From Mytilus trossulus (taxonomy: Eukaryota; Mollusca; Bivalvia; Mytilida; Mytilidae), in assembly GCF_036588685.1 (NCBI RefSeq), contig NC_086384.1:51229973-51293972 (forward strand): DNA of 64,000 bases, written 5' to 3'. Shown in pieces: positions 28,801-43,800 of this stretch. A program made the position numbers and the translations under genes. The notes beneath the pieces are model-generated. The model made no database searches. It had not been told where the DNA came from and was given only the letters and a program-made list of their open reading frames with translations. Position 1 is the stretch's first letter. Each line of letters opens with the position of its first letter.

Positions 28801-31800
28801 TCAATATCAATTGTTAGGTCCTGTTAGACGTGTCAGCAATTTTCATGTTTTCTATATCTTCTGAGATCTGATGTTCAGAAGCTACAGCAAGTCATCAAAA
28901 GGCCAACTGACACCAGATCTCTTTAGGACTAAGAATTTATAAATGGTGTAACTTGTTATTCTTTTTGTAGATACATGGTAGAAGATCTGGCACAGACATA
29001 CAGAGTGAACATGAACCTGACAGTGTGTATGGAGTCTAGTGAGCCATGTGATATCATTGTTCCTGTCCTCATAGATACAGTTTTACCCAAACCTGTGTGT
29101 AATTGGAAAACAGGGTTTATAGATCCAGGTAAAGAACATTTCTCTAATTCTATGTAAATTTATCCCTTTCCGAACCCATTGTATAAAAAAATTTAATCAA
29201 CGTGTGGTTGCCGGTGATCTCAGAAGATCATTGGATGATTTTAAGGGTCATGACCTTTTTAGCTAACAGGAATGAATCAAATTATGCTATAACAGGTGTT
29301 AATGAAATTGACAACTTCGTGCAATGTGAAAGGTACTCAAAGGGGATTTTTGGTTAACAAAAAAAGAAAATGTATGTTTAAATCATTAGAGAAACAAATT
29401 CTGACATAGTTACTCGTGAATTATCGGATTTATCCAATCTCGATAGTTAAATTATAAATTTTAGAGTCCTCGCCGAGGCGGCTCGAACTTTAAAATTGAT
29501 AATTTAACTATCTCGATTGGATAAATCCGATAATCCACTGGTACCAATGTAAGAATCTATATGTAGGAGATACTGGGGATTATTATAATTATTCATTTTC
29601 ATTGGCACCAATTTTTGAGGATTGAAGAAAATTGTATTTTTGTGAATATTATATTTTTGTGGTTTTAGCCTACACAAAATTTGTACTTCTTTGAGCATTT
29701 AAATTTGTTGTTTGCCTGTACTCATGAAATGCCCTAAAATTGGTATTCCACTTGTTATAATGAATTCATAGTATGGTATGCATAATTGAAAAGATAAGCA
29801 TCCTTACCAATACCATGCAATCTATATCATTATATAGAGTTTTGAAACTAAAAAGCTATTTACTGTTATTTACTTGTAATAAATTTTTAGCAATATTGAA
29901 GCTCAAATATTTAAATTATGTTCTTGAGCCATGCAAAATTAAATACCAGATAAGCTAAATGTTACTTCAGTTTATGATAAAGATAAAGTAATTTCCTTAT
30001 AACCTAGAATTGTTTTCTTTACAGACTTTTCGTACAGTGCTTTCCTGACAGAGAATGACATAGGGGTGAATGATACCCTGGACTCCACCCAACTATCTAT
30101 CCTGTTACATACCCTAGGACTAACAGACTTTCTCCTTAATCCCCAGTGTGACAGGAGTGGTGCTCCATACACTGGAGCTGTTGATGGTTGGACAAACAGT
30201 AAGGAAAATTTGATTGCTTTTTCAAATTTCAAATTAAGTTATCTTACTGTCTTCATTTTGTGATTCTACTTTAAAAATGATTTGAAATATTTGACAAAAT
30301 GCATTCTCACTTAACTCTCAAGTTATTTCTGGTATAAAAAATTTTGATAAGTTATTACTGGTATAAGAAATTTTTTAAATAGTTACTTGAGAAAATTGGT
30401 TTAAAAAAACGAAAATATGGCAGAAAATTTATAATTCATGTATGTGTTAAATTTGAAGTTCTGTCTATTACTGAAAATTCAATGAATTTATTGTTCTCAA
30501 TAATTTGCCAATCTTACAGAATATGTTGATTTATTTTTCAGATTGTTCGTCTGCTATGGATCCTCTTCCTGCCATTGTAGGAGAAGCCAACTGCCACATA
30601 GCTAGTCATTGTACTGCAGTTTATTGCTGTTTGTATAACCCCAGGATGGCAAGGTCATTTGAAACTAGAGTGAACTTTGAACCCTGTCTATTTAAGCTGA
30701 CTGTTAGCATTGAAGAATTGACCTTTGACATCTTGTTGTCAGACTACGTATGGACAGAACCCACTGACGTGTGGTTATTTGGATTTGTAAGAATGGAGTA
30801 AGTTTGATGGAATATGTGGGTATAATAAAGAAGCCTGTCTTCTGGGAAAACGATGACTTGATCAATCTGTAGGACTCTGAACCATGATGGTACTCCAAAT
30901 CATGATGGTCATGCTCATGTGCTGGTCAAAATCAAAATAAATTTTCTTATTCTCTTATGGTATAATCTCAATCCTAGAAAATTGGTATTTAAGAAAATAT
31001 TTGAATAGACTACAATTTTTAGTTTGTAAGGGGCTTTATTCATTAACCTTACTGCTTGTCCAACACAGTTATACCAGTGTAAATGTATTGACCATTTTTG
31101 TTTGTATTTCAGATTCACCGCTGTAGACTTGGTAGTAGAAGGTGACTACATGCTAGACTTGGTTTTACGTGTCTGTATGGAGGCTGATGCTGACACAACA
31201 GTCCTGTGTTTTATCAATATCAATGTCCTGACCAAATATAGATTACCTAAAGAACAATGTGACTGGGATTTTAACTTCTTTGTCAGTGGTGAGTATTACT
31301 TCTTTGGACTTTGTGGACATATTTTAAACACCAATTTAAATGTTTAACAATCTGCAAATTTTCAAAAGGCTTCCCAATTGTGAAAAGACTTTGACCAAAG
31401 CACAAAATCATTTTCAATCCATGAAAATTGGTATCCATTGAAAAATAGATGAATCATTGAATTCACCTTAATATATTTATATCAGCTTTGTGTTTACCCT
31501 ACTTTATCATTGTATAACAGTAGCTAGAACCAGTAGGTTGGTTGGTTGGTTGTTGGTTGCTTTACGCCGCATTAGCACAAAAACCAGTAGGAGAACATTT
31601 CTTTGACCATTACTCAACTCCCCCTAAAAACATAGTGAAGAAAATTCCATTTAATTTTTACATTTTCTTTATTTAGGGTTTTCACTGAACAGCTGGTTAG
31701 CCACCAATAACTACACAAGAACAGAACCCTTACCTCTATCAGTATCTGCTCATCTGCTGTCTCACTTAAATATTCAGTCATATATAAATTTCCCGACCTG

Positions 31801-34800
31801 TCAGCAGGGAGGAAGTCTATATACTTCAGCAGGTTCTAGATGGAATAATGGTAGGTAAAAGTAAATCATGACTAGAGATAAATGAATTAGTGACTGTGCG
31901 TAATATTATGATTTATATGGTATAGTTTAATTTTAGATTTATGGTTTGATTCAGTCCCTGAAATTTTCATCCCACAAGCGAGAATCGAACCAGGAATCTT
32001 TGTGTTATTAGTCCGATGCACAAACCACTACACACAATTTATATGGCTTTCTACTGGGCCTGTAAAATCCATATGGGGTGAGGCCGTAGGCCCAGTCCCC
32101 AATGGATTTTACTAGCCCTATATGGATTTTTAGGGGGTCAGTAGTGAACTGTATAACGAATTTATTGCAAGCAGAACTTTTCCTGCTTTGTTTTATAGAA
32201 AAATAATCAATGAATTACAACAACATCAATTGATGACGTCACCATTAACAGTAGATGTGACATCATGAACCCCTAATGAAATTGACTTACCGCATAAGGA
32301 TCCATAGGCTGTCACAAGGAGACAGTGTTTAACCAATCATAACTTGATAATTTTACCGTGGTGCGATAATGTACATTAGTATGAATTTAAAAAACAATTA
32401 TATTAAAGGTATTTCTGTCTAAAGTTAATTATTGTGTTATTTTCCCTTATAATTTTCCTAGAGGTTTCTTTAGCAAATTATTCTAGTGTAATCATTGATT
32501 TTTGTTGTGTTTTCTCTTGGATCAGTCATTTTGATTTAACTTTACTTGATCGTTTTTGTTACAGTTTGTGGTAAAGAGATAGATCTTCCAATGTTGTCAG
32601 AAGATATTGTCTGTAGAGTGAATGATTCTTGTACAACTATTGACTGCTGTGTGAATGTGCCTTTACTCAATCAGACCTTCAACTTTTACCTTGACATTGA
32701 CCCCTGTTATCAGGAGGTTACTGTGGGGATAGAAAAGATGTTAACAACTCAAAAGCTACTGAATGGCTACACATTTGGATCGTTCAATAATTTTACCTTA
32801 CTTGGTGTTGGTAGAATGGAGTAAGTCTGGTTTTTTTTTGGTACTTACATAAAAATACGATGATAAACAAACAACAAAAATAGACATTCATTGACTGATT
32901 TGGTGAAATACCTCCTGTATTTCTGGTTCTCATTTGAGTCAGTCAAGTATTGTATTTAAAGAAGTAGGTTCAGTAAGACCCCTTTTTGGCCCAAAATATA
33001 GCAGTTTTAGAAAATTGTGAATATGTAATCGTTAAGATATTCATTGAAAAGTAGAATGCTTCTGCTACATAAACATGGGCTGTTTTTGACAATACAATGC
33101 ACATATATCGAGTACTAGCATCATTAAGTCGTGCTAAGTTACTGAAATCTTCACAATTTGATCATTTTAGTTAAATTTTAGACGGTTTCCGTCTTAAATG
33201 AAAGTGGCCGCATTTGTGTTCATCCATAATATTGAAATGTAAGTTGTTTTTGATGATAATACATAATATATATAAATAATGGGGATGAACACGGATGCAG
33301 CCACTTTAATTTTTGAGAAAAACCATCTGAAAAGTGACGATTTTTGGCATATTTGATAGATTTTTCATATTTAAGCCTGAATCAGAGCCTTTTTTATGAT
33401 GTAATCAGTTAAAATCTTACCCTTAAACTAATTGAATCAATTTAAATAGACACTTAAGTGTTTAAAAAGTGTCTAAAATCTTTCGTTAGATGAACTTAAA
33501 AATTGAGGCCGAAACCAGGCCTTACCGATCCTACTCCTTTGATACTAGATTCCACAAATATCCAGGAGGGTTTCAACAAATGACAATCACTGAACAACAG
33601 GTTCTTGACTTAGGACAGGTGCAAACAAATGCAGCTGGTTTAAACGTTTCATCTGTGCTAATCTTTACTCTAACCTTAAACAATAGTGTAACATCAGAAC
33701 ATATTTTGTCTACTTTAAAAATTTTAAGTTTGCACTTTCTATCAAAGATTTTTTTTTTACAGGTACAGCATAGAAGACTTTCCAGGTGAAGGTGTTTATG
33801 TAATTAACCTGAAAATTAAAGTCTGTTTTGAGACTGTAGGGCCGTGTGAAATAGACGAAATCATATTAGACGATTTAACATTTCCTAAGAAGACATGTAC
33901 CTGGGATGAAACTTATAATATTCAAGGTATCATTATATGTTTTCAATACAAATGAACACACCATTGTTATGACAAATTTTTGACTGAACTGTGTACCTTC
34001 CATTCATGATTGAGAAATGTATTATAGTTTGAGCTTGGTTGGATAAAAATCAACCATGTGCAAGTGGATGTATACATGTACTGACGTTGATTGGTTGTAG
34101 AACATTCATATAAGAATTTTAAGATAAAATTGAGAATGGAAATGGGGAATGTATCAAAGAGACAACAACCCGACCATAGAAAAAACAACAGCAGAAGGTC
34201 ACCAACAGGTCTTCAATGTAACGAGAAATTCCCGCACCCAGAGTGTTTTTTGGGAGTTCTTATGTCATACCATATTATGTTTTCTAGCTTTTCAGACTTT
34301 AATATTGATTCATTAGGTATTGGTAATGAAGGAAATTTAAACAATCTGATATTTTGTTTGTCATCTCTCCTGGCTCTCTGTGTCATTGAGTTGTACTGTA
34401 AATTCAGAAATTATTGCGTGAATTTATTATTGCGATTTTGTCATTTCGGACTTAAATGCGATTTTAATTTTTATGATTTTGGGGGAAATCCTGTTTATAT
34501 CGTATGAAATATTTTAGAATGTGAGTTTAAATTATTGTGCTTACAACTCTTTCATTTTTCACAATAGTAAAAACCTCGCAATAATTTCTGAATTTAAAGT
34601 ATTGGAAAATGTTTAATTTTTTCTCTGCAGATTTTGCCCTGAACCAATGGTTACGTGTTAGATCTGAGTCAACAGACGACATACTACCAGCATATTACAT
34701 AGCTGAGTTTCTACAACAGCTGGATCTGACTAGTTACCTACAAGACACACCATGCAGTAGGGACAATGTACCATATGTTAATGCTACGAATGGATGGCAT

Positions 34801-37800
34801 AGTGGTAATTATCAAATGTGTTATGTTCATTGGTCTGTGCTTCTGTATGTTTGTCCATGTTGTCTGTCTGTTTGTCTGTCCTGCTTCAGGTTAAAGTTTT
34901 TGGTCAAGTGAGTTTTTGTTGAAGGTGAAGTCCAATCAACCTGAAACTTAGTTCACATGTTCCTTACAATATGAGCTTTCAAATTTTAATGCCAAATTAG
35001 AATTTTGACCACTGAACATAGAAAATGAAAGTACAAGTGTGGCATTCATGTACTGTGGACACATTCTCTGTTAATTACAAGTCATGGATGTACTATGATT
35101 ATTCTAGTTGATGGTTTGCCAGTTCATTTGGATATTTTATCCACAACTCCTACTCAGTGACTAAAATTCCCTGAAGTATTTAGACTAAGTAATAACGTGT
35201 GCCTTTGATTATATTTGATTGATTTTTTACTCAGTTTTTAAAATATTGACTTTGTCATTCAAACTGATTTTTTTTAAATTATTTCAGATTGTGCAGATAA
35301 TATCACGTTACCTTCACTATCGTCTGGCTCTCCACCGAACCCTCTGACTTGCTCCTTCAACAATGAATGCTCTGGTGTGTCATGTTGTATCGACTCCATG
35401 TTCATCAACAGATCATGTTATACAAACCTTGAACTGGACCCATGTGAACAGAAGCTACACATAGGCATAGAGAAGTTGCAGTTTACTGTATCCCTGCTGG
35501 ATTTTGTCTTTGGTTTGTAATTTACAGTTATAATGAAAAATTAAATCAATCCAGGATGAAATAATAGATATTTTATATGCATGAGGATTGTGAAAAGGAA
35601 AATAATGATAGCCTAACATTTATGTCTTCATGCAAATAATTTGATACAGATAGTATTTTCAAGTAAATCATACTACAATATTTTGATTAAAGAAATGTGA
35701 TTTTGTTTTTTTATTTTGATGGTTCATTATATTTTTCAGATAAGGACCAAGAATTCAGCTTGAAGAAAACTATCAGAATATTGTAAGTTAATAATTTGTA
35801 ATATTATCAAGCAGTCTGCATAGCACACAAAGGGCTAAACAACCCTGGCTTGTAAAAAAGTATTAGCCTAAATGAAACATATTTACAGTAATAAGTGAAT
35901 AATTGTCTATTAAAAGTGTGTTTTTTTATCAATAGTTTATCATAATAACTAATTTGAAAAACGTAATTATGTATATAGCTAATTAACAATAAAATTTAGA
36001 ATGAAAATGGGGAATGTGTCAAGAGGCAACAACTTGTCCAAAGAGCACAAAATGGCCAATGGCCAACAATGTGTTTGCAACACAGCAAGAAAATGAACTC
36101 AGAAATATGAATAGTTTTGAGGTTGTGATAAACTATAAATTATGAATAGTTTATAAATAACCATTCTGAAATATTTTATTAAAACACATCATAATTTTAT
36201 TATAGGTACAACATTTATGATTTAAAGAGTGAGGATGAATATTTGATAACCTTAAAAATTGCCGTCTGCTGGGAAACCTACTTACCATGTGACTGGACTG
36301 CTACCCTGTTTGAAAATACCAGGATACCAAAGAAGCCATGCAGCCAGAGAATGGACTATGTTACTCCAGGTTTGTACTCTATATTGAATTTAACTGTTTC
36401 CTCTTCTTTTTTTAAATGATTACCCGTGGTTGAAGCAGCATATATTTTTAAAGAAAGTTGAATCCAAAGAAATTATCTGTTGTGTGGGAGAATTTGTTGT
36501 TACTCATCAAGTTGACTTTTCAGAAAGGATTTTTGGTAATTTTATCTTTGGTTCAATAAAATGAAACAATGCTAGCTAGAAAGGCCATAGTTTGGATAAT
36601 CATCGTGTATGACATTTTCAATCATTCCCAAAAATTTGGTGTACATTTTCGATATTTATTAAACAGAATTCATTAGATGATGAAATTCAATACAATAAAA
36701 GTTCTGTATGTGAAAAGAAAAAAGAAAAAAATCTGAACCCTGTGGAAAAACTCTAAACAAAAAGTCCTTAAGCAAATGGCAAATTCAAAAGCTCCAATAT
36801 ATCAAATGAATGGATAACAACTGTCATTCCTTAATTAGGGATCAAACCGGTTTTACAGCTTGTTAGGGATCAAACTGGTTTTACAGCTTGCTAAACCTCT
36901 CACTGAAATTTAGCTCTGTTTTATATTCTTCAAGATGCAATTCCCCTTTATTTATTTATATAGACAATACTTTATTAATAAACCTCAGACACATAGGTGT
37001 ACAAGAGGACATCATATATACAGATATACACATTGTTGTACTCAATACATTCACACTAAACATAATAATGCTACATACATGGTAAAATATAGCAAAATGT
37101 CAATTTTGAAACTGCTATAACATTCAGATTATTTCTAACAGTGTTATTCTTTATCATAGGCGGATCCAGGGGGGCCTGGGGGCCCGAGCCCCCCTTTGTG
37201 GGAAAAATTTGGTTGCTTATATAGGGAATCATTGAAGCATGACCAGAGTGGGCCCCCTCTTAGGTCAGTCAGCGGCCCCCCCTTAGAAAAAGTTCTGGAT
37301 CCGCCACTGTTTATATCCTAGTTACTAATGATTGACTATATTTTTGTCCCAGATTTCTCATTGACTGATTGGGCAGCAGACAATGGAGTAGATGTAAACA
37401 ACATGATAGATCTTGACGTACACAAGTTTTATGACGCAGCAGATATTGGATGGTTCTTACAGTTCCCATCATGTGATCGTGGGGACGCACCATTTGGTCC
37501 TTCCTCCAATGGCTGGAATAATAGTAAGTATTAGGCATTGTAGTCCAATACTGATGCAACATTAGTGGCATTTATTATAAAAATGTATGTAGTATGATTG
37601 CCAATGAGATAACTATCCAGCAGAGTTCAAAAAGGCGAGCCAATAATTTCAATGATTAATTCCAATCGACCACCCCAAAAATTTCAACACATCATAGTAA
37701 TATCTATTTTCATGTACTGTGGATTCATTAATATTCGTTGGATACCAATTTTCGTTGATTTTGTGGGAACAGGGGAACTACAAATATAATTGTTCAACAA

Positions 37801-40800
37801 AATACAAAAGTTCAAAAAATTAATTTAAATATCCAAGAATATGCAAGTTTTCTGCAATCCACGAAAATTGGTACCCACGAAAATAAATGAATCCACAGTA
37901 GTTTATGAATGGTTCAGAATTAAAAAAAAAAACACAAAAAACTATCCTGGAATTGCCAACTGCTGTGTGCTATGTTGGAAGATGTTATTTATCTATTGAA
38001 TTAATGAATTTAATTTACCCTTGTAGCATGTCCGGGGATCATAACCGACCTGAATGATCTCCCTTCAACAACTTCCTGTTACATCTCCACTACCTGTACT
38101 GATGTGAGGTGCTGTGTCGAGATTCCAACGCTGAACAATTTTACCGTTGATTTTACTGTGTCACTGGATGACTGTCAAAAAACGCTGACTGTTACCATAG
38201 AGAAATGGACTCATACTCAGATGCTCCATAATTATACATGGGGAACAGAAGAGTACTTCTGGGTTAGAGGTATATACAGGATTAGGTAAGTATTAATGAG
38301 AGGGGATTTTTAAAATGTGTTTTCTGCATAGGTTAGTTTGAAGGGAACTACTTACATCCAGCAAATTTAAATTAATTAGTGATTTTGCTGTGCATCAGAA
38401 AGTTTTTTCCTGAATTATCTGTCAACAGACAAGATATATCTTTGTGTCTATTTGACTGTGGTCTTCATTTGGACCGAACTTCTATTTCTCTCTGATCTTT
38501 ATTGTATATAGTATCTTCAATTTGCTCTCTTGTTTACATTTATGAACTATTGTAGTAAGTGTCAAGATAGTTTTTCTTCCATTTCTGTTATATAATTTTG
38601 ATATAAGAGAATTAACCTGTTAAATTTCATATTTTATCTTTTATAGATTCCGAGTCATTGACTTGAATGATCAGGCCTTATTCAGACTGTATATATCCTT
38701 TGAAGCCTGCTTTGAAGCAGGACAGAACTGTACACAAACTGTAGATGTTATGAACAGTATAGAACTTCCCAAACAGGAATGTACATGGAGTACAGGTTAT
38801 AGAATATCAGGTAGATTTTACTGGAAGTAATAGCAAATATATAAAAAAGAAGATGTGGTATGATCGCCAATGAGACAAATATCCACAAATGACCAAAATG
38901 ACACAAACATTAACAACTATAGGTCACCGTACGGCCTTCAACAATGAGCAAAGTCAGAGCATCAGATAAGGATTCACAAATTGGGGTTTTTACCCACCAT
39001 TTTCTTATATAATTGGGTGATAAAGTTTTTTTTATTGCATTATCAATTCCAGTTCACCCCTCATGTTAATATCAAATTAGGTTTTTCACCACCAAGTTCC
39101 TTAATGTATTGGGTTTTTACATCAACACAATATTGAATATTTAGGCAATATCAACCCCAGATTTTTTTCCATCTTAAATATGTTTCTTTCTTTGTTTAGC
39201 TGTTTTATTTGGTTTAGAGTTATTTGCTAGCTGTTTTATTTGGTTTATTCACTGAGGAGCAATAGTAGGTTCAATTCGTGTCCCGTTTTAAACCTTCTGC
39301 CAGTTTTGTGTTTTCTCACAAAAATGGATATGTGTATTCACAGGCACTTGTCTTGTACCTTTATATAATAAATTCTGAGACCAGTGACAGTGCCTGTATA
39401 TGTGTATTCATAAATTAACCGTAAAATGAAATAAAAATAGTATAAGAACTCTAATTATACATGAATGTTTTTGTTTTATTCAATTTACATAAATCTAGGT
39501 TTAGTTGTCTTTTATTAGAACTTTAGGTTTCTGGTGCTTTATCATGTCATAACTGATTTGGCCTTTCACTTTTTCCAACTGATTTTGTTTTTGACGAAAA
39601 CCCGATGTTTGATTGCAATGTTCTTTTTAAGGTATGCATACACCCCTGTGCGTTCGATGGAAGCTTCCTAATAAAATTGCTTCTATTCAATATTTTTATC
39701 GGACATTCACTTTTGTTTGAATTCAATGTATGTTATGATAAATCCCGAGCAATTCGAAACAAATATGACTTCATGACACATGCTAATGGATAAACGCTGA
39801 GAAGATTGAAATGTTTTCAAAAACATGTGTACTTATTGAGCAATGGAAAACTCCAACAGGGACCCATTTCAGCTACTTGATGCAGGGATCTATTTTTAGG
39901 ACGAAAGGAAATTTCCAAATATGAATATTATAAAAAAAGATTTACGCAACGACTGTAAACAGATAAGGGTAAATAACGTAAACTGTAGCTAATAAAAGGG
40001 TTGAGAACTAATGTTTTTGGCATATAATTGGGTTTCCCTTTGAATTAATTGGGTTATTGAACCCAACAATGGGCAGTTGCATTGGGTTTTTAAAGGCAGT
40101 GCTTTAAGGCCTGACTTTTAAGTCATGAGGTTCATCTTTTCATACGCAATCTTTGCAGGGGGTCTTTTGGCCAGAAATAGATCCGGAAATGTTCGAATTT
40201 CTCCTCTTCTTTTTATGGTATGATATGGTTTTTATTTCTTTCATTTACATTGGGGACTAAAGAAACGATCAGTGTGTTTTGTTTGTTTTATAGAACTTGT
40301 TATGAGTGTGTATTTTGCATTATAAGCAGTCAACCTGACTACAAACTATCATTATGTGTATTCCGTGCGGAAAGAGGTCGGGTCAATTTCGAGTGTTATC
40401 TGACATCTAAAGATTCTTTAATTAGTTCAGACGTTGATATAACAATGAAAAGTCGACTGAACATGATTAATATTGCATCTTCTATAATTCAAAGCGGAAT
40501 TCGGTTTATGAACGAGAAACTGTAAAGCGTTTTCAATTTCGGTATTAGTTATGTATGTTGTCTACGTATTATCCTGGTTCCCGGTACTCATTCCGGGTAT
40601 TAGCTTTTTGTGTATGTGATGTGTAACATTACGATCGGGTACCAGCCAATCTACGTGTGTATGTGTACATGATTTCCCGCCAAAATGACCGTTTTACAGC
40701 TATGGAAAAAATAGTCCACAAACGTTCCGTACAATGATATCAAATTCATAATTAATCGTAACTTTTTTTTATCTTTGTATAATAAATATAACAAAATGGA

Positions 40801-43800
40801 TTCCACAAAATTGAAAATAGCATTATTTTACGAGGATTTCTCATATTTTTCTCACTTCCGGCGCAGTAATACGTATGTTTCGAAGAAGCTCGAAGAATTT
40901 GACAAAGTGAATTGAGAAGGAAACGGATAGATTTACGTCCTTGCTATCAGGTAAAACAATTTAAATGTACAGAACAAACACATTTACTTCACACAAATAG
41001 TACAGGCTTAAGCTTTTTGTTGTCTTATACACGACTGTAGTCTAGTCGACGGCGGTGACCTACAAGGTACGGGTCATACTGGGTCAAGTCTAAATATGTA
41101 AACATATCCACGTGCTATTAGGTAGAAAGCATCGTATTGCAATATCTACAATTTTTCCTCCTTTATACATCGTTTAACCAGATATATTTCTCCTTTATAA
41201 ATCGTTTAACCCGATATATTTCTCTCAAATACACTTAAACACGGGTTGTATGTACGTATCTTTTCTAGTGTTTTCTTGTCCTTATTAAAGTTCATTTGTT
41301 GATGTTTAAATATTTTTGAACGACTGAACACAGGAGTGAATGAATGCAACAATTATATATACTGAAGACTTGGGCTGTACAATGATAGTGTACGTATTGC
41401 ATACTGATAATTATTCTAGCTAGCTAGCAGTAATTATGTTAATTTAGGATGTAATGACAGGAATTCATGAGCTCAGGCTTTCTGAAAAAAATATCAATGA
41501 TAATGTAAACAGGAACAAAACATTGACACGAATGCTGCTCTCTTCTATGTTATAGTTATTTAGGTATGTGTGTTGCACAAGTTTCAAAAAAATTAAGTTA
41601 TAAAACTTTTTTTCAGGGCACAAACCCACTTTAAAGACACTTGTCTACTGCCATACCCATCCTAATTTCATGCACCATTTGCAAGCAAGAGACTGAATGG
41701 TTTGCAAAATTAAAAATCAGGACGGTGTCCAATTAAAACAAAAGAACTAAACTGGATGAATATTGTAGGAGAAATCTAGAGGAAAGTTTTGATTTGTGAA
41801 ATTGGTTTTCCTGAAAAGCCATTCATCCTAGCCTGCAGAAAGGAACTATAACTGTCCACCACCAACTGACGAGCTAATGTTGAGCTTCACATATGGAATT
41901 AATCAAATACCATCAACGTTTGTGTTTTCAGCACAGATTTCACAAGTTATGACACAGCTGTGTTTTTTTATACCTGTTTATAGAGTTGTATACTAAATTT
42001 TATTTTTTTTATCAATAAATATATATTGTGTCATTTAAGAACTTGTATTTTGCCAAAAGATGCATACTAGTGAATGAAAGTGGTGCAGATCATTTTGCTT
42101 TGGTATATAGAATTGAATTACAATTGTTCATGTTATTGGAATGCTTATAAAAATAAGGAGATGTGGTACAATGTATATGATATTTAGTGAGTTAATCAAG
42201 CAAAAGTGAATAAGAAATTGGTATAAGCAGTTACAGGTACATGTACTACTGTACAATCTCAAACAATGAGAAAAACTCATACCGTAAAGAGAATTTCATA
42301 TTTACTTACAAGTAAGTTTTGTTTTTGCGTTGAATAATTTACTTCTATTGTTTTAATTGCAAATATTGGAAGTGGTTAAAATGCTAATGAGACAGCTGTT
42401 ATGGCCACAGAGCCTTAATTGAAAACTTCTTTTTCATTCATACCAGTAGATTTTGCCTGGAGTTAGAAACATATCTGCCAACTTTTCAAAATGCACATGG
42501 GGGTTTTACATGAAAGATGGTTCATATAGTCATACAAAACCTCCAAGGGGGCCTTCAAATGGAAGCAGGACAAGTCGCCCCACTGGCTAATCGCCCCACT
42601 TTTTAAAAAAACGCCACAAACTGATTTATCAAATCGCCCCACATGTGAAATTGGTTAAATCATGTTTAATATTACTCCTGCCAACTTGCCCTACTTTTAA
42701 AAAAATGGTAATATTTAGATTAATAATATATATATAATTAAAAATAAAAACTCGCACCACTTCAATGAAAACTAATGTACACAGAATACAAACAAACCGA
42801 AAATTAATTTACTTACTATTATTGATATATACTGAAATTATAATTCTAAAAAAACCCTGATTGTTAAAGTATAACTAAGTTTTGAAGCTCTAAGTTATTT
42901 GCATAACAATTGAAAAGAAACCTGTTAAATGTATCATAATGCAATATATGGAATTGAACTTATATTCCATGGGATAACATCTTTTTCCATAAGTGGGGTG
43001 AGTTGGCATTACTAAATTCATCCTGGTTATTAATATATTTATCTAGATTTCACCGATTTCCATTAGGTGGGACCAGTTGGCAGGGGTAATATTAACGGGA
43101 TTTAACACGGTTCACAAGTGGGGGGCGATTTGGTAATCCAGGTTGGGGCAGTTTTTTTGTCGAGCCTGCAACTTTTGTCGCAGAAAGCTCGACATAGGGA
43201 TAGTGATCTGGGGGCGGCGGCGATGTTAGCTCAGTTCTTAAAAGCTTTATATTTTAGAAGGTGGGAGACCTGGATGCTTCATACTTTGTATATGGTTGCC
43301 TCATGTTACGAAGTTTCCGTCAGTCACATGTCCAATGTCCTTGACCTCATTTTCATGGTTCAGTGACTACTTGAAAAAAAAAGTTAAATTTTTTGTAATG
43401 TTAAATTCTCTCTTATTATAAGTAATAGGATAACTATATTTGGTATGTACGTAGCTTGCAAGGTCCTCTTGCCCGTCAGACAGTTTTCACTTGACCTCGA
43501 CCTCATTTCATGGATCAGCGAACAAGGTTAAGTTTTGGTGGTCAAGTCCATATCTGAGATACTATAAGCAATAGGTCTAGTAAATTCGGTGTATGGAAGC
43601 ACTGTAAGGTGTACATGTCCAACTGGCAGGTGTCATCTGACCTTGACCTCATTTTCATGGTTTAGTGGTTATAGTTAAGTTTTGTGTTTTGGTCTGTTTT
43701 TCTTATACTGTTTGCAATAGGTCTTCTATATTTTGTGTATAGAATGGTTGTAAGGTGTACAGGTCTACCTGGCAGGTTTCATATGACCTTGACCTCATTT

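Noticed and set aside
33490-33789. 99-codon frame before exon D11
   Set aside because: It starts in the TIR-584 element and runs through intron into the exon acceptor in another frame.
34091-34507. 138-codon frame in the D11-A12 intron
   Set aside because: It crosses an R3 fragment and the start of a foldback MITE. The composition is that of repeat DNA.
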